Shown here piece after piece: positions 34,786-47,205 of a DNA stretch of 64,000 nucleotides. A model generated the notes under the pieces. The model saw only the letters and a program-made list of their open reading frames with translations, was not told the origin of the DNA and ran no database searches. Position 1 is the first letter of the stretch. Each line of letters starts with the position of its first letter. The position numbers were made by a program, and so were the translations under genes. The stretch comes from Taxawa tesnikishii (nom. ined.) (lineage: Eukaryota > Ascomycota > Dothideomycetes > Dothideales): the NCBI GenBank assembly GCA_030247885.1, contig JAPDRO010000007.1:503501-567500 (forward strand), given 5' to 3'.

Positions 34786-35478
34786 AGAGGACAACCAACC
34801 TTTTCGCACAGTCTGGGTTACGTAATCCACCATTACCACGGCATCTATATGAATCAGCACGCAAGCACGAGAAAAAACGCCCCAAATAACAGATACCAGG
34901 CATAGCATAGCATAGCGAAAAGGCGTTATTGTCCCAAGGCGATGAAAGCCTTACTCGAACAACAGATTTCGACGGCTACGCAAAATCTGCACCATGTGCG
35001 TCAATCTTCTGCACTTTGCATTTGAAATCCCGTCAACCTTGTGTTGAATCGCTGGTCGATGACAGCTCTTGGGCTTCGATGGCAGGGACTTTATCCAGTT
35101 GTAGTTTAGATGGCATACATACCCACTTTACGAATGAAACGAAGCATCACTGCATCCTTTCAGCAAGGACCCAATCTACTATCGTTCTCAGCCGCCACAC
35201 ACTCCATCTCTATGGTCGCCTCATCACCACTACCGTTGCTTCAGATGCAAACAGCACTGTCAGAATAGATTATTACCGAAATGGGTTAAGCGTACTTCGG
35301 CCCCAGCCAACCGCCAGCCTCCCCGCATGAGCTAATAACATTAGCGCGACCTCGTGTTCGCGTCGCACTTTCCCTCGATACATCACCTTCACCTTCTCTC
35401 CACCTCCACCTTTCCAACGTTTCCAACGCTCTACGCTTTCGGACCTTTTTCCGCCGCTATTATGCGCACACTCCGATC
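34786..35478. promoter_or_regulatory. Upstream region of the Myb-like gene
   Basis: This 693-bp region holds no supported gene. A CT-rich segment (CACCTTCTCTCCACC-type, about 35385-35450) lies directly upstream of the next ATG, as in many fungal promoters. Confidence 0.45.
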
Positions 35479-38400
35479 ATGAAGCTCCTCATCAACATCC
35501 TGCCGTTGCCGGCGGAGCAGCCTTCATCCTCCAGAGCAGCCATCGAGCCTATCGCGAGCTTCGCGCTACCCGTAGACTCCAAGACCGCATTTGGTACAAT
35601 CTGGAGGAAGATTGAGAGACGCTTCTACGAAAATTACGCAGCAGGAAGGGCCCGCGATTATGTCCTCAAGAAGCTACAGGATGGCACCGGTTGTGACATC
35701 GACCTTCGTGATACCGCTGCTGAGCTCTTCGGCGACGAAACCGATCCAGCTAAACGGCTCGTGCAAGTCGTGAGGATGTCACGCGATCGCGAGACCTCTC
35801 TTCCCGTGGACTCTCACCTCCACCTTCCATCCTCAGCCCCCGTGTCCCACAAGAGGAAAGTCAGAAGGCATACTGAACCAATAGGGATTTCGAAGAGGAG
35901 GAAGCTACAAGATACTAGTCTTGATTTTGAAGAAGAAAAGTCTCATGAAGGGCCTTGCCGCCTCGCCTCACCTGAACTCGGAGAGCCAATCACGGATGGC
36001 CAATCGGTCATGTCTGAGGCTTCATCCGCTAAGCACGACCCAGAAGATGGCACCGTGCCGGACGGCGATGAAGGAGCCCGAAATGTCAGCATGTCGAACG
36101 TCAAGTTCCCAGCGGAGGTAGGTTTTCAGGTTGGGATACTGTTGCAAGGCGCAGCTACCGCGACATGTAGGAAAAGCTGACGTTTGGTAGCTTACACCCC
36201 CGTTGTTGCCGGCCACCAGAACGAAGAGAACGTACAGCTCGAGGATCTGCCCCTCTGGATCGGGCAGATAACAAAAACGGTATTATAGTCTCGCCTTATG
36301 GCACCCGAGATCACGCTCATGATCAGAACACTGGAATGGAAACGGTCATCCCAAGCTCGCAAGCCGGAATGTCATGGACCCCTGCGGAAACGGAATTGTT
36401 GGTCTCTTCTCTCGCCGACGGCATGGATCATGAAGCCATACAGGAGAGACATCTGCCATACCGGTCGATCAACGCTATCAAAAAGAGAGCCAACAAGCTC
36501 AAAGATGAAATCAGCAAACTCCGAAGTAAGAAAAAGGGCAAACAGGTTGAGGTAAGGGTTGAAGTTGGACCAGCACAGGCAGTGAATGGGATCGTGCAAA
36601 CGTCAGTAAACACCAACCATCTTTGGTCAACTGCGGACGACGCTAAGTTCGTGCAAGCCGTCAGACGCGGACGAGACGCGCACACGTTGCACGACATGTA
36701 TTACAACGATAGGCCCTTGCAGCTTGTTATGCGGAGGATGAGCGAAACTAGACAGAGGCTTGAAGATGCCAACAACAAGGCGAGAGCAGAACAGCGTCAC
36801 AAAGAGCAAGTCGACGCCGGAAAACCTTCCAGCCAACCCGGAGAAGACTTCAAGCAGGAAGAAGACGATTATCTGCTGGCAGCTTTGATGGAAGGCGCTG
36901 AAATAAAGCGTGTCGCGGATTGGCGTTTCCCTTACGAGATCCTGAAGAAGTCAAAAGGCAAGCGTTGAAGCTATCGAAAAAGGCGAATAAAAAAGCGAAC
37001 AAAAAGCCGAGAAGCGTCGCAGGTCTCTCGCCGACGCGTTTGTTCCAAATACTCCAGCTGAGGAGTCTCCGTGCTCCTCGAGCCAGCCCCCAGCCTTTTC
37101 CTGTCTCAAGATTCCATTCAAAGTATACTCGTCAGCCTCAAGCCTGAGAAACTGGAGAGGATCACTACTTTAAGGCATGTCGTCCGCCAGGATATGCAAA
37201 AGTTCAACGACGACCGTACGGTGGAACAATCGGAAAAGGCACGGTCGCAACAAGTGGCTGAGAAGAACCGGGCAGAGGCCAGTGATCGCCGGGAGAGACT
37301 GCGTGCTCAATCTGTCAGACTCGAGGCTGAGGAAGCTCAAAAGGCTGCCGAAGCGGACGTTGCGGATCGCAGGTTGCAAGAGGATTTGAGGAACGAGCAT
37401 ACGTACAATGTGCGCTATAGCGAATGGGTAAGTGTGGGTCGAGGTCGAAATTCGGTACATGCTAATAAGTTCAAAGCAATGTCAAGCAAGGGTCAATACT
37501 GAAGCAGGCAGACCCGCTCCAGCGCCTCCAGAACGACCTCAGGGTAGTGCAATCGGCACCGAGATTGCTATACACGACGAACTTGTGAAAAACAGATCGT
37601 CTCGCGACCGTACTTCCACATCAGGACCCGCAACTACCTCCTCGCGTCGCTCGGTGTCATTCAATCCTGCTGTGGCAGAATACAATGAGCGAGCCCAACC
37701 CTCCTCGCCGACAGAGGCCAGGAAGAAGGCTCCTACGAGCATATTAAGAAGGACATCACCGCAAGTGGTTATTTCAAGTCAATTTCGTCAGCCTCCGCGC
37801 GCCTCGGGCCAGCCTCCACGTTTCTCAGGCATCTTAGCCGAGGACCTAATCGAAGACATTGAGGACATCGAAGCAGATGCCGAATACGGTTCTCTCGTGA
37901 CAAAACCAGTGATGTCCTCACCTCTGCCTGCGCTCGAGTTCAAATCCAGTCAACCGCTCACAACATATTCAGCCAGGAGAATTAGGCAAACAAGGCCTTC
38001 CTTCCCAAGTCAAGGGAGCCAGAGCGCCAAGATTAAAAAACAGACGCCAAGGTCTTCACAGATAGCTCCGAAGCCTTCACGGAAACGCAAAGCATCACAA
38101 AAGCGCAAAGCGGCCGGACGCCCTTCCCAACAACCGACTGATATTGCGTCAGACAATGAAACATCATATACAGACTCTGATCTTGACGATGACACCCTGT
38201 CAGAGTTCGCTCAGCGGTCTTCCGAAGAACGGGCGCTACGATCCAGTGATGAGTTTGACAATGTTGCTGACGCTGAAGGGGCAAGACGTGCGATGGAAGC
38301 CAGCCGAGCAAGCGGTGTGGTCCACCGTCAGGTGGATGCTCTCCCTGCAGAGGCTGCAAACCAAGCCGACGAGCAGGAAGGCACGGAAGAGGATCTTGGT

Positions 38401-38826
38401 GATAACGAAGATACTGGCATTGACTGGGAAACTCACCGGGAGTTTGTGGAGTCCCTCCAGTCTCAGAGGCAGTCGCTCCAGTTTCGGAAACAAGAAAGAG
38501 AAGAAGAACAAGACGTGGAGGACATCGAGGTGTACCGCAGCGGACCGGAAGGACCAGAAGAACGTTATGGACCGGGATCCGACGCATCTGACCTCGATCA
38601 GGAGGAAGCTGCTTGGTATGCCTTCAGAAGAGGAGAGTACGTGGACACGAAGCTGTATCCGCACGTTCTCGACGACGATTATTTCAAGCCCCTCCCCCTC
38701 CTCCCCAGGCAATCAGGCTCAGGCAATCATGCAGGACGCTTAGCTAGCATCAACCTCGCAGAACAATTTTGCCGGAAAGTGTGGATTAGATATCCAAGAC
38801 CAGACACGGGAAAATCATGTACGTAA
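35479..38826 (+). CDS. Large nuclear protein with Myb/SANT-like repeats
   Basis: Exons 35479-36117, 36191-37427 and 37477-38826 encode about 1076 residues. The N-terminus (MKLLINILPLP..., with DYVLKKLQDGTGCDIDLRDT) resembles a ubiquitin-like beta-grasp, tentatively. Basic NLS-like clusters (SHKRKVRRH, SKRRK) follow. Three Myb/SANT-like modules come next: SWTPAETELLVSSLADGMDH, HLWSTADDAKFVQAVRRGRD and EEDDYLLAALMEGAEIKRVA. A coiled coil near 37170-37400 precedes a long acidic, disordered tail. DNA- or chromatin-binding is inferred. Frame continuity needs one extra base at each of CCCCC 36197-36201, AAAAA 36273-36277, AAAA 36953-36956, AAAAA 37001-37005 and CCCCC 37087-37091. The corrected total is divisible by three. 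The second intron has a TGCTAATAAG branch site. Confidence 0.72.
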
Positions 38827-39654
38827 TTAGTGAACAATGTATGAGAGCACTCTCTTACATGGTGTCTCCTCCATGTTCGGAAAGGAATTCGGGCTTTACT
38901 CAGTGCTCTCGATAGCATGTTGTAGTACTCGAACAGCAACCATCTCAAGCGGGCTCCATTGAAGAAAGCAATACAGGAGAACCTGCCTCGAAACTGGCGA
39001 CTGAAGATGTCAAGCTCCTATTACAATTCAGGGCCAACTCTACGTTTGGTTTAGTCTGCTCGATAATTCAGTATGCTTCTAGCATTAGAGAGGTCCTCCG
39101 AGGTAACGGTCAGCAGAGCGAGTATCATCCTGAAATCCTTAACAAGCATAACGGTCTAGTCATTTTTTTCGCCTTGCAACAGCAGTTGTTCCGCTGCACG
39201 ACTTGTTATCTTTTTGTACGGGTCTGCTTCAGCTATTGGCAAGAACGTGACAGTCGCACGTCTGTTGATTGATTTGACATTCCCTGGATTCCTTCAGCAC
39301 AAATGCAGCCTCATGCTCTGCCGTGCTGTTGTTGGTCGAGGGGTTGACACACTAAATGCGACTGATCGAACATGGCTAGCAGGTACTACTCTTGATAGCG
39401 AAGAGGATCATAACTTGGGTAGGGATCTGAGTAGTTAGAATCACAAAGTAATACCATTAGATTGTGATCGAGTTTGCACGTGAACGTTTGCATTGTTTGC
39501 TCGGGCTCTTCCGTCTCTGCTTCACACCGCGCTGTGCATCTTACATAAACCTATATGTGCTTTACTGGTACCTGGAAACTCGCATTGCTATGGATGCGTC
39601 TTGACCGGCACTCCCCAAGGAACATCGCCGCGGCCAGTCTCCGAAACACCCATC
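38827..39654. other. 828-bp intergenic region
   Basis: I see no gene here. It separates two plus-strand genes and must contain the promoter of the RED-like gene. Confidence 0.4.
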
Positions 39655-41310
39655 ATGAACAACCAGCAATTCCGGCGCCTTGTGCTTGATACGCCCGCGC
39701 GACAAGATGGCGCAAGCGGCGGCAGCCCAAAACCGGGTTCAGTGCCCTCCAGTCTCGGCTCCAAGCGCTCATCGTTCGTGCCTATGACCCCACGTACAGT
39801 TAGAGGGAGCGGAGGAGTCGACTTTGCGCGACAGCTCGCAGAGCGCGACTCGCAATCTCAGCCAACGAAGAAGTTCCGCTCTGCGGCAGCGCCCAGAGGC
39901 ACTAAACTCGGCGCAGGCTACAGAGACCGTACTCTCGACAGGCAGGAACAGGATGAAGCAGACGACAAGGCCGCTAGGATCAAGGCGTTGGAGGAGCAGA
40001 TGAAGCTGGGCCAGATTGAGCCGGAGGTCTTTGAACGGCTGCGGGATCAGATCACGGGTGGAGATGTAGGTTCTACGCATTTGGTCAAAGGGCTGGATCG
40101 ACGGCTACTCGAGCGGGTGAGGAGAGGGGAGGATGTCTTGAACGGCAGCAAGGAAGACAAGAGCAGCGAGCCACAGCCGGACGTGGACGATGAGTTCGAG
40201 AAGCTGGAAGAGCAAGAGGTGGCGCCCGTGGAGAGGGAAAAGGTCGTCAAGAGGGGAGACATGGCGCCGCCCCCACCCATTGCTGGAATCAAGAGATCGA
40301 GAAACGATATCCTAGCAGAGCTCAAGGCGCAGAGACTGGCTGCAAAGACGGCCGCGGAACCAGCCCCCGATGCGCGATTCAGGGACATAGGCGCACAGAA
40401 GCAGCAAAACACAAGGATACAACGTGACGAGAAGGGCAGGAAATCATGTTTGTGACAGATGAACACGGCAACGTCAAGAAGAAGGTCAGGAAGGTACAAC
40501 AGAGCACAAAGTCACCCGTAGCAGAGAAACCTGTCAAGTTCTTGGATGAGGGTGTCCTCGTACCGGAGATCAAAAAGGTAGCGGAACCTGAAGAAGAAGA
40601 CGATGACGATATTTTCGAAGGCGCGGGTACAGAATACAATCCTCTTGGTGATGAAGACGAAGACGAAGACGAAGATATGGAGGCTGAAAAAGCACCTGTG
40701 ATCACCCCTCCAGATGACGGAGAGGGCGAGGAGGAGGGGAGTTGACCGACAGAACCCCAACTCTTGCTGCCGCACAAAGCGAAACACCAGCACAGGTGCC
40801 ACCTCCGCAACCCACCAGCAAGCCGCGCAACTACTTCAAATCCACACCACTTTCGCAGATACTAGACGATGCACCTCAGAATCCGCTCAGCGATCCGAAC
40901 TTCTTAGCCGCCGTCAAGCGCGCCGGCTCACTGGCGAACTTCAAGCTCAACCTGGAGAAAGAAGACCAGGACCGCTCAGCTGACGACGGAGAAGACCCGG
41001 AAGCCAAGGAAGCTCGCCTGAAGCGCCGCGCACAGATGCTTGCGCAGGTGGACAGAGATCTCGAGGATATCGACATGGGCTTCGGTGAGAGTAGGTACGG
41101 AGACGATGAGGGTGAGGAGGAAGGTGGGACGAAGATTAGGCTTAGTGAGTGGAAGGGTGTGGACGCGGCAGACAACGATGAGGACGAAGGCGCCGAGGGC
41201 GGTGGTGGTAGAGGCGGGAAGAGAAGAGAGCAAGGAAAAGGAAGGGGGACAAGAACAGTGCTGCTGATGTGCTGGGTGTGCTTGAGCGGAGAAAGGGCGA
41301 GGCGAAGTGA
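39655..41310 (+). CDS. RED/IK-family spliceosome protein
   Basis: The intronless product has about 552 residues. The start MNNQQFRRLVLDTPA and the RED_N-type block (KLGAGYRDRTLDRQEQDEAD, LEEQMKLGQIEPEVFERLRD, GGDVGSTHLVKGLDRRLL) identify the family. RED/IK joins the spliceosomal B complex with Smu1 and Prp38. Later parts include a DEDEDEDEDME tract, NYFKSTPLSQILDDAPQNPL and a C-terminal acidic/basic tail. The reading frame breaks at AAA 40441-40443 (restoring DEKGRKIMFVTDEHG), GGGG 40736-40739 (EEEGELTDRTPTLAAA) and AAAA 41236-41239 (ending VLGVLERRKGEAK). Three added bases give a length divisible by three. Confidence 0.88.
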
Positions 41311-41668
41311 TACCCATATCTAGTAGACGGAACATGTATACAAACTGAGGAGCAGGTCTGCTCCGGAACAGGCCTGTCCATCTGTTCCGCCAAGCGTGTC
41401 TACCTTGAAGAACGGTCAAGGTCAACATCGAGGTTTGCTTTTTGAAGTAACACCAGGAACAGCTCGTGACACAGGTGCAATCAAACACGGCTTGACAAGT
41501 GGGTTTGCATTGTACAACATCGATGTGGAAATGCAGCAACTGCTAACAATCTCCTTCGCCTCGGCCGCCTGACCTGGTATTGAACGCCGATGGCTATCCA
41601 TGGCCAGTATCACATACCTCACCATCCGCGTCCCACAGAGCCGAATCCGACCTCACGAACGGCCGGAC
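41311..41668. other. Convergent intergenic region
   Basis: This region lies between the 3' ends of the RED-like and GST genes. No gene was seen. Confidence 0.4.
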
Positions 41669-42525
41669 CTAATCATCCCTCTCCAACCACTTCCCACACG
41701 CCTCATACAACCTCCCAAACCCCTCATCAAACCGCACGCACCTCTCAAACAGCACACGCCTATCCACCCTCTCGAAAAACCTCAAGAATGCGACGAAGAC
41801 AAAATCGGCATAGCTCACCTCGCGACCCAGAAAGAACGGCCCGCTCGCATCCTCGCGCAGCAGCTCCCGCAACGCCGCCAACCCCCTCCTCCGCCTCCCG
41901 CCACACGCGCCCCGACCGCACCGCCTCGCTCTCCGCGAGCCGCGCGAGCGGCTGTCCGAACCGCTCCGCGCGCGTGCGCAGGAAGAACGAGGCGCTGGGC
42001 TCGTTGAGCAAGGTCGCGGGCACCATTGGCAGGACGAGCGGGCGCAGCGCCGCGAACGCGTCCGAGACCGCGCGCTGCACTGGCTCGAGCACCGCCGCGT
42101 CGAGGTGCAGCGACGGCGAGCGCGTGTGGGCTTCCAGTGCGTGCGCGATCGCGAGCGAGTCCGTGATTATGGCGCCCGAGGGCATCTGGACCGTGGGGAT
42201 CGTGTAGGCTGCGGGCCCGGCTTCGTGGGGGCGAGGCCGCTGGGTTTGGGTGAGTTGAGCTGGTTTTTTTTGGGGGGGGGTGGTTAGACACGTACAAGGC
42301 GGTGAACTTGGGCGCGATGTCGGGGTACTCCGTCCATTCTGTCGTGTATGGGATCCCCTTGTAGTTCAGCGCCAGGCGCGCTGCCGCGGGTTTTTGTCAG
42401 CGTCACAGTCCGTCACGGTTGGGAACGTCGGACGCAGAGGTTTGCGTACTCTTCCACGGATTCAGCGACCAGCAGGCACAGCGGCCTTTCGAAGGGAGGT
42501 CGTAGAGTATGACCTTTCCTGACAT
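41669..42525 (-). CDS. Glutathione S-transferase-like protein
   Basis: Three exons, 42450-42525, 42296-42380 and 41669-42239, give about 244 residues. The N-terminal thioredoxin fold has VILYDLPSK, CWSLNPWKTRLALNYKGIPY and the cis-Pro motif YTIPTVQMPSG, then ITDSLAIAHALE. The C-terminal helical domain includes ALRELLREDASGPFFLGREV and SYADFVFVAFLRFF, the conserved N-capping region. The CWSLNPWK start places it near the fungal GST-like/Ure2-distant group with a Cys or Ser active site. Two frame problems occur in exon 3: one missing base near CCCCC 42227-42231, and a second shift at CCCCC 41882-41886, where either two bases are missing or one is extra. Intron 2 carries a run of eight T next to nine or ten G (plus strand). 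Confidence 0.83.
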
Positions 42526-42868
42526 GGTGAAGATATGGATGTATCTCCGGCACGAGAAATCCTCCTTTGCGTAGAAGGCTGCGGGGCGAATATGGACCTA
42601 CCACGCGGGGTCCGCCTTTGATCTGGCCTGCGTGGATGAAGTGCCGGCGTAGGAAATATTATATATACACGATGTGGTTTGTTCTGCTGACGAGGTGTTG
42701 GACTCCAACCCGCCAAACGATGATGACAAATGCGGGACTCGGTGGGGAATGACATGCCATGACAGTACTTTGGTACATCGTTTTATCAACACACATATGC
42801 TGATATGCGTGAGTGTTACACAGCTACGAACAAGAAACTTTAAGAGGGTGACACGCACCGGCCCCAGT
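42526..42868. other. Intergenic region upstream of GST
   Basis: This 343-bp region lies between the GST start and the stop of the membrane-protein gene, both on the minus strand. No gene was seen. Confidence 0.4.
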
Positions 42869-44643
42869 TCAGGTCGTCCCCCAGTGCATTTTCCTGATCC
42901 CGACCCATCGAACCCCCGCCCACACGGCGCCAAAGACGGCACAGTCCATCATACTTTCCAAGGCGAAGCACAACCCGATTTTGCCCACGTAGGCACCCAG
43001 AGCTCCAGAATCACCGCCAACTATACTGTGCCTAAGCAACGTGACAAATGGCTTGCCGGTGCGTGGCTGATAGCGCGGTCCGGCATATCGCCCCGCTTCG
43101 ACTCCTGAGGCATGGAGTGAGCTGCTGAGATATGCGGATGCTAGTGAGCGCAGAACTATGGTTTCCAGCGGCAAGAGGATGATCTGTCGCACGGTGAAGT
43201 TGATCGCCTCCTCAAGGAAGCTGCAGGCCGCCATCGAGAGGGCAGAAAGGCGGTAGTTACGGGCTCTGTTAGCTAGCTCTCGTTCGTTCGTTGAAGACCG
43301 GGCGGAGTGAATATCGATGGAGTCGTGGCTCGTCCATCCGAGAAGGGACAAGAAACCCTGTCGAAATCGTATGAATGGTCGAAGATAGAGCGGCGAAGGC
43401 TGCGGCTTGCGATCTGCACTGTATGGGCCACGGAGTGCAGGTTGATCATAGGATCGGAAGAGGTCGAAATCTCGCCAAAGGCGTATATCCAAATATTCTA
43501 TGACCAGAAGCAGCAGTAGTGGCGATGGAAGGTGTGATGTGTCCTGGCGACGAAGTAAAGCCCATTGTACGGGGATGATGAATGCCATGGCAGAAGCGCG
43601 GTGAGCGGGAAGACCAGCCTCTGCGGCGGAAACAGATGCAGCTGCTGCAGAAGGGAGAACAAATCGAAGGTGACCAGAGCCACCTGTGTGACACCGCTGA
43701 GCCTACAAAAGTTCATCAGCCGAGGAGTTCAATATTCTTGACGGCGAAGGAAGCTTACAGATCGCCTGCCGCATGGACCAAGTCCAGCCATATTGGCTGC
43801 CAAGTGGGCGTCATACGCGATCGTATGATGGCCTGCTCCGTAACCAGGCAGAGCTCACCAGTCAAGCCCTCGGCCCACGGCTCTATGAACCGTCGTAGTG
43901 TGCCTGGGACCACACCGGCCGTGAAGTAACTTAATCCTCGTATGGGGCCAAGCGAACGCATCATGGACCATTCTCCTACAACGATTCGATGGAAGGGCAA
44001 TCGAGCGTCAAGCCCCACCTGTTCGATCAGCAATGTGGTATCTAGGAGATGAAGTGGGATTGTGGCTTACTTGAAGCCGCCTGCGGACAGTCTTTGGCCA
44101 CCAGTGAGTGGCGTCGTGTGCAATTCTGGCCCAGTACTCAATAGAAGATCCATACTGGTTCTCCACCTCCATCAAAACGTCCCACTCCTCCTCGGAAAAT
44201 GTGATCGGGTCGGAAGTGGCATCGTTCGGCGCGTCTCTCTTCTCGACGACCCCGACTGCGGCAAGCACTTGGTTCTTAGCTTCTATTTGTGCCAAGTTAC
44301 GGGCGGTCGCTTTGGGGTTGATGGGATTGCCCCTGGTATCGTACTGTTGTACATAGGCGTCGGATTGCTCTTCGTTTCCTTGGGCTTCCGTCGATGCACT
44401 GGACTCATCTGGTGCCTCAAAGGCCGACCGGCCCTACACCTCATGGTATCAGCAATCGAGGAACACCTGACCCGATCCAATGCAATATTTGTCCCCTCGC
44501 GGTAGGTTGAGCGGGAGTTTTGACCCAAAAGCCCTCACAAAACGCTTCAAAGGTTTCTTCTGGCGTGTTTGACGGAACCAGGAGATGGAAAGAAATAGAT
44601 GGCTTACCAGTGCCAGTCTGGTGAGAAAGGCTTGACGGCCCAT
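42869..44643 (-). CDS. Unassigned multi-exon membrane protein
   Basis: Four exons, 44608-44643, 44071-44433, 43759-44018 and 42869-43702, give about 497 residues. The N-terminus MGRQAFLTRLALGRSAFEAP could be a mitochondrial presequence. A soluble section follows (EEEWDVLMEVENQYGSSIEY, HWWPKTVRRRLQ), then VVGEWSMMRSLGPIRGLSYF and TPTWQPIWLDLVHAAGDL. The C-terminal half has hydrophobic stretches (LPSPLLLLLVIEYLDI, LSALSMAACSFLEEAI) and RQIILLPLETIVLRSLA, faintly like the PLET motif of Ugo1-type carrier relatives. I do not recognise the family. One break near CCCC 43571-43574 or slightly upstream is needed; one base makes the length divisible by three. Confidence 0.62.
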
Positions 44644-44977
44644 TGCTCAGAGCAACCTCAGCAGCACATAGTTGACCCGATGCCGCGTGCCATGAAGCGT
44701 TCTATCATTCGAGATGGATTATACTCTGCTCACAACCATTCACGTACGGAGTAAAACCAAGTCACTATAAACTCAAAGATGTAGTTACAAGGAAACCTCA
44801 GCCGAGTCGTTCGAGCTTCGGCGGCCAATCCGGACCGAGACCCTTGGTGCCAAGCCCGGAAGCCGTCTAAGAATTATTTGGAGATTTGAACGAAAGAAAG
44901 AGAGCTTCGCCTTCCAAACACACATTTTTCGCTAGCAAACGCCCCCTACTGCGACACACAGAAGGTACATATATGGA
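44644..44977. promoter_or_regulatory. Divergent promoter region, membrane protein / RRP9
   Basis: A 334-bp gap separates two divergent starts. Nothing else was seen. Confidence 0.45.
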
Positions 44978-46805
44978 ATGTCGTCCTTCTTCACCCTCCC
45001 CGCCTCCCAACGCAAGCGAAAACAACCACCCACCGGCTCGTCGGCCAGACGGAGCACCCAGCCCGAGCGACCCGCAAAGCGAAGAAACACCCGCGACGAG
45101 AGCATCTCCGGGAGCGAATCCGAAGATGAAGGAAGAGGCGCTGCGGTGACCGACGAGGAAGAGAACGCCGGGTCGTCCGAATCCGAGGACGACGACGACA
45201 ACAACAACGAGGATGCTGCGGGACGGCGCACGAGGCTCGCGGAGCGGTATCTCGAGAACACGCGGGCGCAGATTCTGGCCGAAGGCTTCGACGCGAAAGA
45301 CGTCGACGCCGAGCTCCTCGCCGAGCGCACCGGCGAGCGGCTGAAGCAGGACACGGCCGAGGGCAAGGGCAAGCTGTACAAGTGGATCGCGGGCGAGCTT
45401 GACTTTGCGGGCGCAGCGCGGGCGCAGTTCCGCGCCGACACGGATGTCGTTACGGGCGTGGCCGCGTGTCCGCCTTACGTCTACACCGTATCCAAGGACA
45501 TGACGCTCATCAAGTGGGAGACGCGGGCTCGGCGGGACGACTCAGAAGCGGCGGGACGGGCGGATGGGACGGGGAAGGAGAAGGGGACGGGACAGCCCAA
45601 TGCGGCGAAACCGAAGAAGCTCGTCTACACCCGCGGCAATGGGAAGAGGAGTAGGGACGTCAACTTCAAACACCACACAGGCGCCATCCTCTGCGTGGCT
45701 GCGTCCGCGGACGGCAAGTTCGTTGCCACGGGCGGCCAGGACAAGAAGCTCATTGTCTGGGAGGCCGAGACTCTAACGCCGCTCAAGATCTTCACCCAGC
45801 ACCGGGACGCGGTCACTTCGCTCTGCTTCCGGCGCAACACCAACCAACTTTTCTCCGCGAGCAAGGACAGGACGGTCAAGACTTGGAGTTTGGACGAGTT
45901 GGCCTACGTGGAGACACTGTTCGGACACCAGGACGAGGTCGTCGATGTGGGAGCGCTGAACCAGGAACTGTGTGTCACGGTCGGCGCGAGGGACCGGACG
46001 GCACGGTACTGGCGGGTCGTGGAAGAGAGCCAGCTCGTGTTCCGTGGCGGGAAGGAGGCGGGGAAGAGGAGGAAGGGAGACGATGGTCGCGAGGACGTGC
46101 AGCAGACGTATTCCGAGGGCTCGGTGGACCGGATCGCCATGGTCGACGACGAGACGTTCATCACCGGTTCCGACAATGGCAGCCTGTCCCTGTGGAACAT
46201 CCAGAGGAAGAAGGCCGTCTTCACGCTGCCCCTCGCGCACGGCCTGGACCCGCCTCTGAAGCCGGAAGAGGCAAGTGCGGAGCTGCACCCTGATCCGGAC
46301 GTAGTCGGCGAACCCCAGCCCCGCTGGATCACCGCGCTCGCATGCGTGCCCTTCAGCAACCTCATCCTCTCCGGGAGCTGGGACGGACAGGTCCGGGCCT
46401 GGCGCATCACCGACGACAAGCGGAGGATCGAACCCTTGGGCCCCGTCGCCTGCAACGAGCAGGCCCTGCGCAAGTTCCCGTCACCGGAGTCCAGCGCCAG
46501 CAGCAGGACGCTGGATGGAGGGCCGGACGTGCCGGACTACACCCAGCACGAGGTGCCCGAGGACAGGAAGACGGTCAGGGGCGTCATCAACGACATTGCG
46601 GTCTTCGAGAGGGGGACAGGGGAAGGATGGGGTGGGCATTGTGGTCGCTGCCGGCAAGCATCACCGTCTGGGCAGGTGGTTGAAGGGCACAGGCAAGAAC
46701 TATGCTATGCTGTTTGAAGTGTCGAAGACCGTCCCCAAGAAAGACGGTGACGATGCAGAGGCGGAGGATGGGGCCGCCTCTGAGGATGTGGCGCTGAACG
46801 CGTAG
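44978..46805 (+). CDS. RRP9: U3 snoRNP WD40 protein RRP9 (U3-55K)
   Basis: The intronless product has about 609 residues. The acidic N-terminus with a basic cluster (MSSFFTLPASQRKRKQPPTG) and LAERYLENTRAQILAEGFDA is characteristic of Rrp9. Seven WD blades follow, for example VSKDMTLIKWETR, HTGAILCVAASADGKFVATG, SASKDRTVKTWSLDE, TGSDNGSLSLWNIQ and LSGSWDGQVRAWRI, then the C-terminal AAGKHHRLGRWLKG. Rrp9 binds the B/C motif of U3 snoRNA in the nucleolus for 18S rRNA maturation. Two breaks near the end, GGGGG 46611-46615 and GGGG 46619-46622, separate VFERG from DRGKDGVGIVVAAG. Two added bases restore a length divisible by three and the expected C-terminus. Confidence 0.93.
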
Positions 46806-47205
46806 GCGATTGAGTGTGCGGCGTATATACCCGATGTACCAATCGAAAACATGGCTTCCAGAGAATCCAATAAATGCTTCGGTTTCTCCTCTGCCCCTTT
46901 CCCCCTGTTGCTCCTGCTTCGAGTTCCGTATCGATTTCGCTGCTTGACTCACTTGGCAAACGATTCGATCTTCCAGATATGACATGACACATAACGATTG
47001 CCTGAACTCGTCCTCATCCGAAGCCGGCCAGACGGCAGGAAAGTAGTCTTGCTTGCCCTCTCACGGTAGATCTGTTGAGCTCGATTTTTCCACGTTCCTT
47101 TGGAAGAACAGCCGTCCTCATCAACGCTCTATAACTTTTTCGTAGCTTACAAGGGAAAGGCAATCTGATATACAGTACACGCTTCCCCGTCCGGCGCTCC
47201 GGAAC
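46806..47205. other. Convergent intergenic region
   Basis: This region lies between the 3' ends of RRP9 and ERJ5. No gene was seen. Confidence 0.4.
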
